Source: Margaritispora aquatica
Lineage: Eukaryota > Ascomycota > Leotiomycetes > Helotiales > Discinellaceae
Length of the DNA stretch: 64,000 nt
NCBI GenBank assembly: GCA_007644065.1
Contig: VJWN01000005.1
Coordinates: 1,302,001 to 1,366,000 of the forward strand
Direction of reading: 5' to 3'
Part shown: in pieces, positions 1-11,446 of the stretch
Numbering within the stretch: position 1 is the stretch's first letter
Layout: every line of letters begins with the position of its first letter
The notes under the pieces: generated by a model
The model's input: only the letters and a program-made list of their open reading frames with translations
Databases searched by the model: none
What the model was told of the DNA's origin: nothing
Program-made: the position numbers and the translations under genes

Positions 1-68
1 TCTTGGACATGCACGAGCGCTTGCAAGCATACAAAACGGAAATACTTGCTGGTATTGTGGAATACTAA
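1..68 (+). CDS. possible 3' end of a gene cut by the window edge
   Basis: In frame 3 the first bases read as 21 codons ending in TAA at 66-68, with a charged, helical-looking composition (residues such as HERLQAYKTEILAGIVEY). This would be the C-terminus of a plus-strand gene beginning outside the window. It is too short to identify and could be chance; only its position at the edge and its protein-like composition support it. Confidence 0.25.
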   Translation, partial: LDMHERLQAYKTEILAGIVEY

Positions 69-949
69 ATCTCAAAAGTGTCGAATAAAATTTCCTACGA
101 TTTTTCTACTGTCTGTATCAAGCACCGCATTCTCGAATATACCATGAGGGTCACTTACATCCTGGCCAACGATGAAGGAACAATTGGGTCTGCATTACCA
201 TGGGGGCGTTATTAAGCAAATTGCTCGGATTGCAAGGTACATAAAAACAATGGGACTTTAAGGATCTGTCTGTCGCCTGTTTTCATTTCCCTTGTGCGAT
301 ACTTGGATCCAATTTTATGTTTGGCGTCTTACGGGAACGGTTGGAGCATATGGAAAGAGGCAATGCATATGAGATGGACAGATATCTGATGAGGAGATGA
401 TGCACCCATTGATGAACGTTTGATAGAACCTGTAAGGTTGGATGAATGTGCTCTAAATGTTTTTCGGTCGGAGGTTATTAGGACATGGGACTGTATACCA
501 TTTGTCTTATTCATGAAGGACAGGAAGCCTTTGGCGTATGAATGAATATATTGAACATTAATATTTCTTGTTTACAATGATGGGATTTATGATAATCAGG
601 AGCGCTGTCAATCGTAAAGGTAAGAAGTTTGGATTTAAGAGGACATGAGAGTCTTAAATGAGGAAAAGAAAGTAGATAATTAGGGATAACCACAGCTGCT
701 CATTTTATCAATCAAATACAACGTAAGAACGCCAAGCTATATCCTCTCACGCCTGTACTAGCTAACAATCAAGTATTGCTTTTCGCTTGAACCACTTTCA
801 TTCCTTCCCTTCCATTCTCTTGCCGTCTCTATTTCATATTCAGACATTCATGACTATCACCACCCCACCCATATCATGGTATCGTACCCCACCACCGCCT
901 GCCCCACCAATGCGCCGGAAGCCAACCAAAGAGGAGGGAGATGCACGAT
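69..949. other. intergenic region, no gene seen
   Basis: About 880 bases downstream of the dynein light chain gene (transcribed towards it). Only short overlapping frames on the minus strand, without recognisable domains or good splice structure. It probably holds the 3' UTR of the dynein gene near its right end. Confidence 0.5.
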
Positions 950-1661
950 TTACTGCGTCTTGAAGAGCAGGATGGCACAGTGGCCGAGGTAGAAGTAGAT
1001 GAAGTGCTTGGTCTCGTGGGTGACGAAGGAGCCAAAGTTGCGGCCCACGATGCAGTGCCAAGTTGGACCTTTGCGCTCGTCGAACTGTGAGGTAGTTTGA
1101 GTCAGTGTCTCGTTGTCATTCCAGGACCTGCGAGTGTGGAATGGAGGAAAGGGGTCCGTACGGTTTTCTTGATGTACATTGCAATGTCCTGGTGCGGGGT
1201 ATTAGTGCTTGGTTCGAACAGCAGTGTGGGTGGAGGAGGGGGTGAAGGTGCTAGGGGCTGGAGTGTCATACCTTCTCGATTGTGTATTTGGTCATGGCTT
1301 CTTGTGCTTGAGGGGTATTAGCTGGGCGTTCTGAATATCCTATGGCGATGAAAGATGGGCGCATGAAGATGTGCGCGCCCCCTGAGTTATCCACGCACCA
1401 ATATCAATAGCCTCTTGTTGCATATCTTCCGTCTAGATCCTGCGTCAGTCGTACCCTATCTCGAGCTTTGAACATCCATCAAAAGAGTGAAGCGCACCAT
1501 ATCCGCGGACTTGATTTGAGCTATGAGGCGCAAATTGTTAGCAAGTGATACTCACATCGTCCAGAGAGCGCATTGGCCAGAACTTTGCCATCTAGATACA
1601 CTCAAGGATACATACCCTCCAGCTTGTCCTTCATGTTGCCTGCTTTTTCAATCGTCGACAT
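950..1661 (-). CDS. dynein light chain LC8-type, 99 aa, six exons
   Basis: LC8/DYNLL light chain of cytoplasmic dynein (Aspergillus nudG, yeast DYN2 family), a small homodimer binding the dynein intermediate chain and many other partners. Coding exons in order: 1616-1661, 1498-1520, 1399-1432, 1272-1306, 1162-1188, 950-1084 (300 nt in all). The last exon holds the family signature: [19 protein letters not shown], then [13 protein letters not shown] and the end LLFKTQ. Every junction restores the frame and gives the family sequence ([27 protein letters not shown]). The start MSTIEKAG lies in the first frame-compatible exon. Five introns in 99 codons, with coding exons as short as 23 nt, is dense for a filamentous fungus. 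Length is close to other LC8 proteins (about 90 aa). It is divergent from MRD1. Confidence 0.95.
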
Positions 1662-2082
1662 TTTGGCGGTATAGAATATAGGAATAACTTTCTTTGATCG
1701 AGTGTTCGCTGAAATGGATAGTTTCAGGTTACCTGTAAGTCGCTGTTTACGCAGAGGTATCTTATGAATGGGAACTTGATTTCACCGAAGGTAGGTTCTT
1801 GAAATGTGCAATAGACTTGTGAAAAGAGATTCAAAAGGGCACGGTAGTTATTGAGGTATTGATGTTCACCCTGAAATTCCGAGTTGTAAACCAATCCAGC
1901 TCTTTGCGGACACCGAAAGTAGGTATGGAGATGAGACCCCTGCTTTGAGCCTCAATTCTGGCGCTAACGCGGCTATCTCTTAGCGCATCCATGCACTTTT
2001 TTTTTCTATCTGCCGCTTTTCTTCTAGCTCGGTCAATTTTAAAAACTACAAATGTCTTGACTACTCCCACATCAAAGTCATA
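1662..2082. promoter_or_regulatory. divergent promoter region between LC8 and MRD1
   Basis: The 421 bases separate two start codons on opposite strands, so both promoters and 5' UTRs must lie here. No clear TATA box was seen. A 79-codon minus-strand frame inside (1831-2070) has no recognisable features and is taken as chance. Confidence 0.6.
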
Positions 2083-4796
2083 ATGGCTTCCTCACGAATC
2101 TTCATCAAAGGTCTCCCGCCTAGTATATCTGAGGATGAATTCAAGAAGCACTTCGGTACGGCTGCTACAATCACGGATGCGAAATTGATCTCGTCGAGGA
2201 GGATTGGCTATGTCGGGTACAAAACTCCAGAAGATGCTGCGAAAGCGGTAAAATACTTCAATCGATCATTCATTCGCATGTCCAAGATCAATGTAGAGAT
2301 TGCACGACCGGTATGGCAATCAATGATGTGCGGAAGGATATGGCTAATCCAAATAGATATCTGATTCTACCCTACCCGTATCAAGGAAAGCTCAACGAGA
2401 GCAAGTACGCGATGATATAATAGCTAGGAAGCAGGCAAGGGCTGAGGCGCAACCTGAGGTGACTCTCAATGCTGCAACAAAGCGCAAGCGAAGCGATGTG
2501 GACAGAGCAGATCCCAAATTGAAGGAATTCTTGGAGATCATGCAACCCGCTTCGAAGGCGAAGAAGTGGGACACTGGGGTCATGGATGATTTTGAGGAGC
2601 CGCCCACCAAGATGCAGGCTATTGAGCTCCCGGAAGGTGAGAGTGATGGGGAGTATGAGGCTGTGCCGACGAAAGCAAAGAAGTCGAATCCGCCTGAGGT
2701 GATTGCTCCGGCGGTCGTTGTCCCTGACGCCCAGCCCGAAGTTGTCGATGAGCCTATGCTAGATCTCAGCGCCACAGATGATGACTGGCTTCGTAGCCGC
2801 ACGAACAGACTGTTGGATTTGGTCGATCCTGATGATATTGTGCCCTCTGCTGTGCTAAGCGCCAACACCAACGTTGTGGCTGAAACGAGCGCCAGTACCA
2901 ACGAACCTGATAACGTCGTCGAAGATGTCGAAGAAGAAACTATCAACGTAGAGGTGGAAGAAGAGGATAAACCAGATCCTATTGTCGAAGCGATCAGAGC
3001 AAATGGCCGGCTGTTTGTGCGCAATCTTCCGTACACTGCTACGGAAGAGGATCTTCGTGCTCACTTCCAGCCCTTCGGTGCACTTGAAGAGGTATGATAC
3101 CACCAGAATTCTCTTTTATCTTCCACCAACTCCTTTTTTATGATGAATATCCAGATAGGGACAGCTTATGCCAAGGCATGTGATGTGAACTGGACGATTA
3201 TTTTAGTAGATGCTTCGTATTTTCTGAACAAAAAGGACCTACCTTAATCCTTCTCACAGCAGAACTTGAGATTTCTTGATGCTAACAAGTACATCATAGA
3301 TTCATCTGCCCTTGGATGCTTCAAAGAAGAGCAAAGGATTCCTGCTCGTGCAATTCAGTGATCCAAATGCTGCAGCTGAGGCATTCCACAACCTCGACGG
3401 CGAGCCATTTCAAGGCAGACTCCTTCACATCCTACCCGCAGCCGGCAAGAGAGAGAAAGTACTAAATGAGTTCGAGATATCTAAACTTCCGTTGAAGAAG
3501 CAGAAACAGATCAGGCAAAAAGCCGATGCTTCCTCTTCAACCTTCAACTGGAATTCATTATTCATGAACCAAGACGCCGCGAACTCAGCCATCGCCGATC
3601 GTTTGGGTGTTTCAAAAGGCGAGATGCTAGATCCAACGTCATCTGACTCTGGAGTCAAGCAGGCAATTGCAGAAACACAAGTCATTCAAGAGTCGAAGGC
3701 TTACTTTGCAAAGCACGGCGTTGATCTAGATGCTTTCAAGCGACGTGAGCGTGGCGACACAGCCATTCTAGTGAAAAACTTTCCATATGGAATGACACTT
3801 GAAGAACTGAGAAAACTCTTCGAAGAGTCTGGCCAAGTCCTTCGCGTCTTGATGCCCCCCACGTCCACCATTGCAATTGTTGAATTTGCAGATGCATCAC
3901 ATGCTCGGGCAGCATTTGGTAGTCTAGCCTACCGCCGTATCAAAGACTCGGTTCTTTTCTTAGAGAAGGCACCTAAAAATTTGTTCACCAGTGTGAGCAG
4001 CAATGACATAATCGTTCCATCAGATCGGACGAGTGTTCAAGAGCCAAAGATGTCAACATCTGACTTACTTGAACCCGCCACAGCTTCTGAAACACCTGAC
4101 ACGACTAGTCTGTTTGTCCGGAATTTGAATTTCACGACGACCAGCCAGACCTTAACTGAGCTCTTCCAGCCTCTGAGTGGTTTCATGTCGGCGCGGGTAA
4201 AGACGAAGACTGACCCGAAAAAGCCTGGGCAGGTGCTCAGCATGGGTTTCGGATTTCTCGAATTCAGATCAAAGGCGCAGGCTCAGGCAGCGCTCAAAGC
4301 CATGGATGGCTACGTTCTGGAAGATCACAAGTTGGTGATCAAAGCATCACACAAAGGACTTGACGCTGCCGAGGAACGGAGAAAGGAAGATAACGCTAAA
4401 AAGCAGTCAGCCAGGAGCACAAAGATCATCATCAAGAATCTTCCCTTCCAGGCAAACAAGAAGGAAGTGCGAAGTTTATTGGGAGCGTATGGACAGCTCC
4501 GTTCAGTTCGTGTCCCCAAAAAGTTTGACAATACGGCTCGTGGCTTCGCCTTCGCGGAGTTCATTACGGCCCGCGAAGCGGAGAATGCACTAGAGGCCCT
4601 CAAAGACACTCATTTACTTGGCCGTCGTTTGGTTCTAGAATATGCTGAAAGTGAGCCCGTTGATGCTGAGGAGGAAATCGAGAAGATGCAGCAAAAGATT
4701 GGCTCTCAAGTGCACAAGGTTGCATTACAGAAGCTTACTGGCGGAGGGCGGAAAAAATTCAATATTGAGGGTGAAGATGCGGATGGAGATGAATAA
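2083..4796 (+). CDS. MRD1: multiple RNA-binding domain protein 1 (18S rRNA maturation factor)
   Basis: Nucleolar protein that associates with the pre-rRNA and U3 snoRNA and is needed for early cleavages leading to 18S rRNA (known for yeast Mrd1). Exons: 2083-2310, 2357-3091, 3300-4796; 819 aa, the usual size. Five RRM domains can be placed: about 4-76 (RIFIKGLPPSI), 293-370 (RLFVRNLPYTA), 475-547 (AILVKNFPYGM), 590-670 (SLFVRNLNFTT) and 695-772 (KIIIKNLPFQA), which is the Mrd1 layout. A long acidic linker separates RRM1 and RRM2. Intron 1 (46 nt) has a CTAAT branch site; intron 2 is 208 nt and holds a box C/D snoRNA described separately. The start MASSRIFIKGLPP begins right at RRM1, as in the family. 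Confidence 0.93.
3132..3236 (+). ncRNA. intronic box C/D snoRNA (LSU rRNA 2'-O-methylation guide, snR64/U74-like)
   Basis: Inside MRD1 intron 2 (3092-3299). C box ATGATGA at 3140-3146 and D box CTGA at 3224-3227 are bracketed by a 7-bp terminal stem, CCTTTTT (3132-3138) with AAAAAGG (3230-3236). A degenerate D' box CTTA lies at 3165-3168 and a C'-like GTGATGT at 3180-3186. The 12 bases directly before D' (AGATAGGGACAG, 3153-3164) are fully complementary to CUGUCCCUAUCU, which I recall as a conserved segment of large-subunit rRNA. The fifth base before D' pairs with the first C of CCC, the position I associate with the yeast snR64/human U74 family. The boxes, stem, spacing and complementarity are seen in the sequence; the rRNA target and family name come from memory. 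Expression would need splicing and debranching of the host intron. Confidence 0.8.
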
Positions 4797-5785
4797 AGGA
4801 TTTGATGTTAGCTAGTTCTCCCTCGAAATCAGTTTTCTCGCCTTTGTGCGGAATCCGGCTATGTTCTCCCTGTGGCGGTGGAGAGCCTTCTCATTGATTT
4901 TCATTTCATCCCTGCCCACACACAATTATTTGACCTCCTTTGTACTGTATTGTCTGGTCCCTTGTGTAGTTTCAAGGTTGAAGTTTATTTATCGGTCTGA
5001 AGCTGGATCTCAATTATTTTCATTTCAATATTCCTGGGAACGTTCTACCTGTCTACCAGTGAAGACTGGTGTGGGAATGTTTCCACCACAATCTATTCTC
5101 GTCCCGAGTAGCAAGGCCCAAATAATAGGGTGGGTGGTTTATTGTGTATATGATCTTCAAAATAAATCTCAAATGGCATTCCAGATCTTGTTGAGAGCTG
5201 CTTGTTGCCCCTCTCTGGATTGTGCCACATACCCCGCGAAATGAATCATTCCTAGCATCGCTGCAGGAACGATCGATCATGCACTTTTTTCATGCGCGCT
5301 CTCTTCTCCTTGCTTCGTCGCTACAGACGTAACCACTCCCCTTCCTATTCAGCCAGCCCTTGTCTCGCGAGTTGGTGGCTCATGAGGCGTTGAAAGTTGC
5401 GGCAACTTGGCCCTTTATCATGAACCAATACCGTTAGCACCACCCTGCAAGCGTCGAGAGAAGGCAAGCAAACTACTTGGAGAGGGAGTATCACCACCTT
5501 GCGAAGGGCTGCTACTACTGTTCTTATATGTTTGTATCTGCTCTTGCATTCTCAAGCACACTTGACGACATTCCAGTTCCTCTTAACTCATCAGTCGCCC
5601 CTCAAGTTGGCTTTGCCATTCCTAAAAGCATTTCTTACAAACCCTATTCATTCTCAAGCAACAAATTATCTTTGTCCTCCATCTTACGAATCGACGAATC
5701 TGTGCATGTTACAGCCTTTGTGAGCATTTTCGTGCCTCGTCGAGCATTCTTAGCTTTCTGTTACATTTAACAGTTACACGACCTG
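4797..5785 (+). promoter_or_regulatory. promoter and 5' leader of the TEA-factor gene, with a probable leader intron
   Basis: 989 bases between MRD1 and the TEA-factor start. A convincing 54-nt intron (5720-5773: GTGAGC donor, TTAACAG acceptor) sits just before the chosen ATG. The sequence before it has an open frame from ATG 5477 that, after splicing, joins in phase to the ATG at 5786, so an 85-residue N-terminal extension is formally possible. The 5477-5719 stretch is pyrimidine-rich and reads like a leader rather than protein, so I treat it as 5' UTR. Several upstream ATGs (for example 5477 and 5499) could act as uORFs. Confidence 0.5.
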
Positions 5786-8344
5786 ATGGAACACACTCGA
5801 GATCTCATACCTTTGAATTATACCTCAGAACGCCTCGAACTTGAAGATCCTACAACACTATTGAGCACTAGACAGCCCCTCTCTGACCTGGCGGGCAACT
5901 CCCAGCCTAACACACTGGCGTCCACGGGTCATCATTATGATTTCAAGGACAGTCAGCCTGTTCCCGAGAGGTCTCTCTATTCATTACCCACTGTCCCTTC
6001 ACAACCCCAACGACACGACTTAGCAGGGACTCTTGAGCTTCGTCGGCAGAACACCCGCAGGAGAAGGCAGCTCAAGTGTGGCCGAAATCCTATTGTCGAT
6101 TCTCCGCAGTACAGAGCGTATCGAGATAGGCAAACAAGAGACGGTGGCCCCAACGGTGATTCAAAATGGCCCGACGTTCTCGAAGATGCGTTCCTTGATG
6201 GTAACCGATTCTTGCTCGATATGGGTTTTACAAGCTAATGCTTATACAGCCTTGATCGAAATACCCCAAATGCAGCGACGAAAATACTCATTCCATGGCA
6301 AGCCGCATGGTCGGAATGAGCTCATTACAGAGTATCTTTGGATTGCTTACAAGCAAAGTTTACCGCCAGGTGCTCCTGTAGATGAGGAAATGAGACGAGG
6401 TCGAAAACAGGTCTCCAGCCACATCCAAGTTCTGAAGGGATTCTTGCGAGATCATCCCGCACGTGAGTGTACCACGGAATCATTTTCAAAATTATGCTGA
6501 CCTCAACAGGTCCTTTGCTATTTCCACCTGCACCAAAAGTAGCTAAGAATGGATTTCAAGATTCCTTCAAAGATGACCCCTGCTTGATAGCTCTTTCCAA
6601 GGGTAGACTACCCGGCAGACCTCCCCCAAGTCATCACAATAATCAAATCAAGCCTGCACTTTTCTGGCTCGTCTTGGATGTTGATGATAACAATACGGGA
6701 ATTGACAGTTACGGCTGTGGTGAAGGGGTAATTCATCAGTTCTCAAAATTATCGCCACAACCCAAGAATCGGGTCAGCCTGGAGTCCATTCGATACTGGC
6801 GAGATCGATACCCTCTTCTACAACAGCTGCAAGCTCGCGAGTCAATATCATGTCCTATAATCCACATGGACGTGGCACTTGACTTGTTGTCTTCGCCTCC
6901 ATCTCAAAGCTCGCAACTCAATAGCCGAACTCTGATATCTATACCTTCAACACCTGGCTTGACAAATTGTGACTGGCAAGTCGTAACAACACTTGATAAG
7001 CCAGCGGAATTATGCAGTGATGCTATTCAATCTGGCCGTCTCAAAGATCCACCGATTAATCAGGCTGCCTTCACTGCTCAAATCAAAGAAAAAACAGATT
7101 CCCAAATCAAACTCAAAGTGTCGTTCCCAGCTGCGCAATTTGCATACGTTTTTGCATGTCTAGTAGGAATTCAGCAACAGTACGACGAGGAGATGAAAGC
7201 GCGGGCATTCGGTCGAAGTGCAGACTCGTCAATCCGGCCAGCGCACGAATACGTCGAGAGAATATCGATGTTCCAGGAACTGCAATCACAATCTACACAT
7301 GGAGCTCCTTTCGTTACGAGAGCTATTTTTGTATGGACTTTTCGCCAAGCCAGGGAAGGCGAAACAAATCACACAACATGGGGATACCTTGACCCGTCAC
7401 CTGCACCTCCCAGACGGACAGTCATGTCGCCTTCTCCACATCCAACGCATCAAGTCTCCGCAATCATGAACGAGAATTATAACAACTGGCCTGAAGCACC
7501 AATGATGATGCAACACACCAATGTAATGGATTCGTATGGTCCAAGTCTCGCGACACCTCCTCAAACCGCTGGTCTCCAATCTCCTTTCGACTCGGAAGGG
7601 TATTCTTTCTCTCAACAACAATACGATATACCAAGTGAGAACCTGAGTTTCATATCGACTACCACAATGGACAGCGAATCCACGCTCGTAGGGGATGACA
7701 CCGTGACGAATATTGAAAGTTTCTTGTCAGACGCCCACGCCAGCTTAGCTGAGTACGACCAGAATTCTGGTAATTGGCAGATGCCTCTTAATGAGAGTTT
7801 CGATGCCGATCCAGCTTGGACAAACAATTATACCGTCCCTGCAACCACACCTATTATTACGTGGGACCCAGAAAACAAAGCAAATATATGGCCTGAACCC
7901 GAGCTCCAGGAAGCCAAGCAGAGCGAGTGGAGTCAAGAAACGAGTCTTAAGCATCACGAGGAATGGACCAGCAATAGTCCGACAAAGCATATCGAATATG
8001 TGGAGCAGAATATCGAGCAGAAATATATGCAGCCTTGGATTCAAGAGAATCGTGAGGAGATTCTGCGTAATGTTCATGAGTTTGAGCCAGCCCCAGATGC
8101 GAGGATTGTAGAGCAAGTGGAGAGGAATATGGAGATGGCAATGAATGGATGTGACAGCATTCATATTAAGCACGAGACAATGGAGAACTACAATATGGAA
8201 AACCATATTCTGAACGATCACGCCTTGGATGGAAACACTCTCGATGGGCATGACATGGTTGACCACCGCAAACTCACGGACTGGCAAACAACCACAGACA
8301 ACAGATTTGACTACGTACGACTAACAGAGAGGCTCAAGGCCTAA
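5786..8344 (+). CDS. abaA: TEA/ATTS-domain transcription factor, AbaA/TEC1 type
   Basis: Sequence-specific regulator; AbaA of Aspergillus controls late conidiophore development and yeast Tec1 controls filamentation. Exons 5786-6200, 6250-6462, 6510-8344; 820 aa, similar to AbaA proteins. The TEA domain occupies about residues 125-208 and is assembled only after splicing: WPDVLEDAFLDA, then MQRRKYSFHGKPHGRNELI, then RKQVSSHIQVLKGF, the last being the recognition-helix signature. The two introns (49 and 47 nt) cut the domain at WPDVLEDAFLD|A and DHPA|R. The rest is low-complexity, rich in Q, E, N and H, with a long acidic C-terminal part that could activate transcription. The start was chosen because about 125 residues before the TEA domain matches AbaA; an upstream in-phase start at 5477 is the alternative. 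Assignment to AbaA rather than another TEA paralogue is by similarity only. Confidence 0.88.
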
Positions 8345-11300
8345 ATGACAAGGGATGAAGCAAAAGGGCGTTCGGAAGGCCAAAGAAAGGAGTTTGGGAT
8401 AATGTAGCTTTGCGATGGTGTCATTGGATGGGGTGTGTCTTTGGACTCAAACTTATACCATTCTGATCTTCTAATCATATTTTACCCCATATTTATACAT
8501 TTCTTTCAACAATGAGATCATGAAAATCGTCTAGTCAAAGCCTTTTGTCTTCCATCCTCTTAATGTTGTCAGGCACATACTACCTCAATTCTTGACATCA
8601 CTATCTGCAACTCAAGCAGGTGATAATATCTATTCCCACCTGCAGTAGAGACTTCTACCTACCTACCTATCCACCTAACTTACTATGTTGACACCTTTTG
8701 ATCCGGCACACAAGGCAAGGCAAGGTAACTAGTCGACCGAAGCCGTCGAGGTTACCGATGGCGTTCCCTTAAAGAACCTATTTCTAGGATAATTGGGAAC
8801 ATGTCTAAGCAAGGAATCAATGGGTAGCTACAACCCTTTCTCAAATCCCACCTTTCCATTCTTCAATAGGCAGGACTTTCTTTAACAGATCCACAAACAT
8901 CCAATTCGGCATGCTAATTCTAAATTTTCTCCTGGCATCACAACTAAGCACACGAGAGAATCCCTAGATTTCTTCTTTAGGTTCCTGCGGAGGGGTTTGT
9001 CTGCAACATCGTGGGGTTGGATCACACCCCCTTGCGAAGGAGGATGGTCTGAGGGAGGCCAATGCTGGGATTAAGCGAGATCTCCACGACCAAATACTGT
9101 ACATGTTGGTACGGATGCACGTTTTGGCTTCCTTGTGTGACGGCATACGAGCTGACACTAGCACGAGCACAGTCCTCACTGCTATTTTTCTGTTGGCTTC
9201 CCTTTGTTCTTCTTCGTTTGTTCTCCAGGGACCTCGGGCGGAGAGTTCTCGCTTTCGCCCTGAAGGTGGCGTTTTGTCTCTTGAGGATTCGGTTAGGCCC
9301 CCGGTGTTGGTAACTGGTAATTAGGTATCTAATGTTGGTTTTGAGGGAAGGAAGGGCCTGCTGGAAGTCCTAGCTTCTTCTTGTGAGGTTGTAGAATAAG
9401 GTGAGGAAAGTTAGATTCGGAGAGAATTTGTGATCGTTGTAGCTTGGAGTAATTGAGCTGTCATCTTACCATATGATAGGCGCAAGAAATCATGTCAACT
9501 AAGCGATTGAGATCTTTCTGAATCGTTAAAATGAACAAAGCTAACCTTCTAGAAAAAGGTTGTTGGTTAGATCCTGATCTAGACAATATTCTGGGTATCA
9601 CCTGAGTTTGTCTAAAGAATGCTCTGTGCTACCTAATGGTCAACTCTCTATTTAGGTAACCCCCTGAACAATAGATCTTTTCAGAGAAGTTTTCAACATG
9701 GATTGAATATCGTTACACGAATTACCCCACGGTACTGGGTCATCCGAGTCGGTGAGGGATGCTGCACGCGTTCAGCTCTGTTCGCGTGAATCGAGAAGCA
9801 AGAGTATGACCAGGGAAAGAATGAAAACTTCTGAATTAATCCCCGTGCTTTTCTCATTTTCATGTTCATCTGCTTTCCGAGGACCGAATAAAATTTACTG
9901 TGGAAGTTATGTGCAGCCACTTTCTCTAAGGAAGCAGCACAAGATCAATTTAGGACATCAAGCAAATTAGTTAGAGTTGTCACTTCCGAGGAATTATCGC
10001 CATTGGCTCGTGAGGGTCTGCAGTTGTTCTTTTTTTGGGTTTCGTCCTATGGGGCGTAGAAATTGGTTGTAGCATAGCTCACTTTACAATCTTGGTCTGA
10101 AAGGCCTCCATATCAATTCATACAGGTGTAAATTCTACTAACAATATTAATATTATGGTGGTTAAATGACCATTGAATGAGCTATATGTGTTGAGAGGGG
10201 GTATTCTTGTGACCTTTATATATATCGCTTGTTGGAAGTTGAATTTTTGGTAGCGAATGCTCTTCAATGCTCCCCCTGGGCATGTAAATATTGCTTTACT
10301 ATAGATGAGATTTAACTCGTCTCATAGCATCTCTCATTCCTGTAGATCTTTGCAATCTTGTTTCATTGTCTAATATCATGGCTGTTGAAGGCGTCTGTAC
10401 ATTAAGCTTTGGGTGTCACTCTTATCAAGTTCTACTTCGCTGCAATACTAGTAGTATGAAATCCAAAGTTTAGCAACCTCTAAAAGACCAATAAAAAGAT
10501 TCACATGCACTTAGTAACGTGGTGTCTCTTTGGTCCTTGCTGATGCAGGCCAATTGGCTAAGTATTACAATCGAGAGTTCAGGAGTCATTTGTGGCCATA
10601 GATTACAGGTAAATTGATGGTGAGGATTCCTCTTCAAACTTCGAGTAATTATAACCTTTGATGAGTGGTAGGTGGATATGTATATGTAATACACCTGCAG
10701 CTCAAACCACATCCATCGCTGTGACACAACGCCATCATGATGCAGCAGAAATATTGTAAAATTAAACACTAAAATAGAGTATCAATTCATCTCAAATGAT
10801 CACTCTCGCCATCTCCGCTTCACATCTTAACAACCAAAACATATGCATCCATCGGAACAGCAACATTCATGACATGACTGGAGGCAAACTTGCAAATACT
10901 CCCCAACCTCCCACCAGGTAACAATAACATTCACTTCCCACTTTCCGAATCTCTAACCACAAATATGAACATGAACCGGGTGTCTAGACAGGACCTGCAA
11001 GTACCCCTCGAGCAGCGTTCCAGCGAGTTTGCTAAAATGCTTACATGAGATGTACGCATCATAGTTATTCTAAAAAGATACCATCAATTTCTATATCTTT
11101 CGTAGGGTTCTTCTATGAATCAGATACGTTCGAACTAGGAATTTTATCGTTTCAAGGGAAGAGAAGAAGATCAAAACCAAAAGAGAACACATAAGCATAG
11201 TGAGAACAGCAAATTGGTAAAGAACAATTTAGAAAGAACTAAAAAGTACCTTTTATTACAATGACCCACCGATGATCAATCTTACATTGCCTATAACAAT

Positions 11301-11446
11301 ATTACTAGACCTCTAACAGTTCGACAACGCTTCAAACCTCCACCCTCATACTTGAAACGATTTCTCGAATGCATACATACCTCAAGCGGCCCGACTCTAA
11401 GAAAATAGCACCCCTCTCACTGCTGAGCTTTTCTGAATTGATTCAT
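8345..11446. other. 3.1 kb intergenic region, no gene supported
   Basis: Lies between the 3' ends of the TEA-factor gene and the SAP-domain gene (convergent). It contains only short mutually overlapping frames on both strands; none shows a domain or a sensible exon structure. A short CTAC/CCTA-rich stretch (TACCTACCTACCTATCC) lies near 8655-8675. Most of the region is AT-rich with poly-A/T runs. Confidence 0.5.

Noticed and set aside
2392..3036. 214-codon minus-strand frame inside MRD1
   Set aside because: Ser/Thr-rich antisense shadow of an acidic coding stretch in MRD1 exon 2.
7745..8287. 180-codon minus-strand frame inside the TEA-factor gene
   Set aside because: Antisense shadow of the AT- and CAA/GAA-rich C-terminal coding region.
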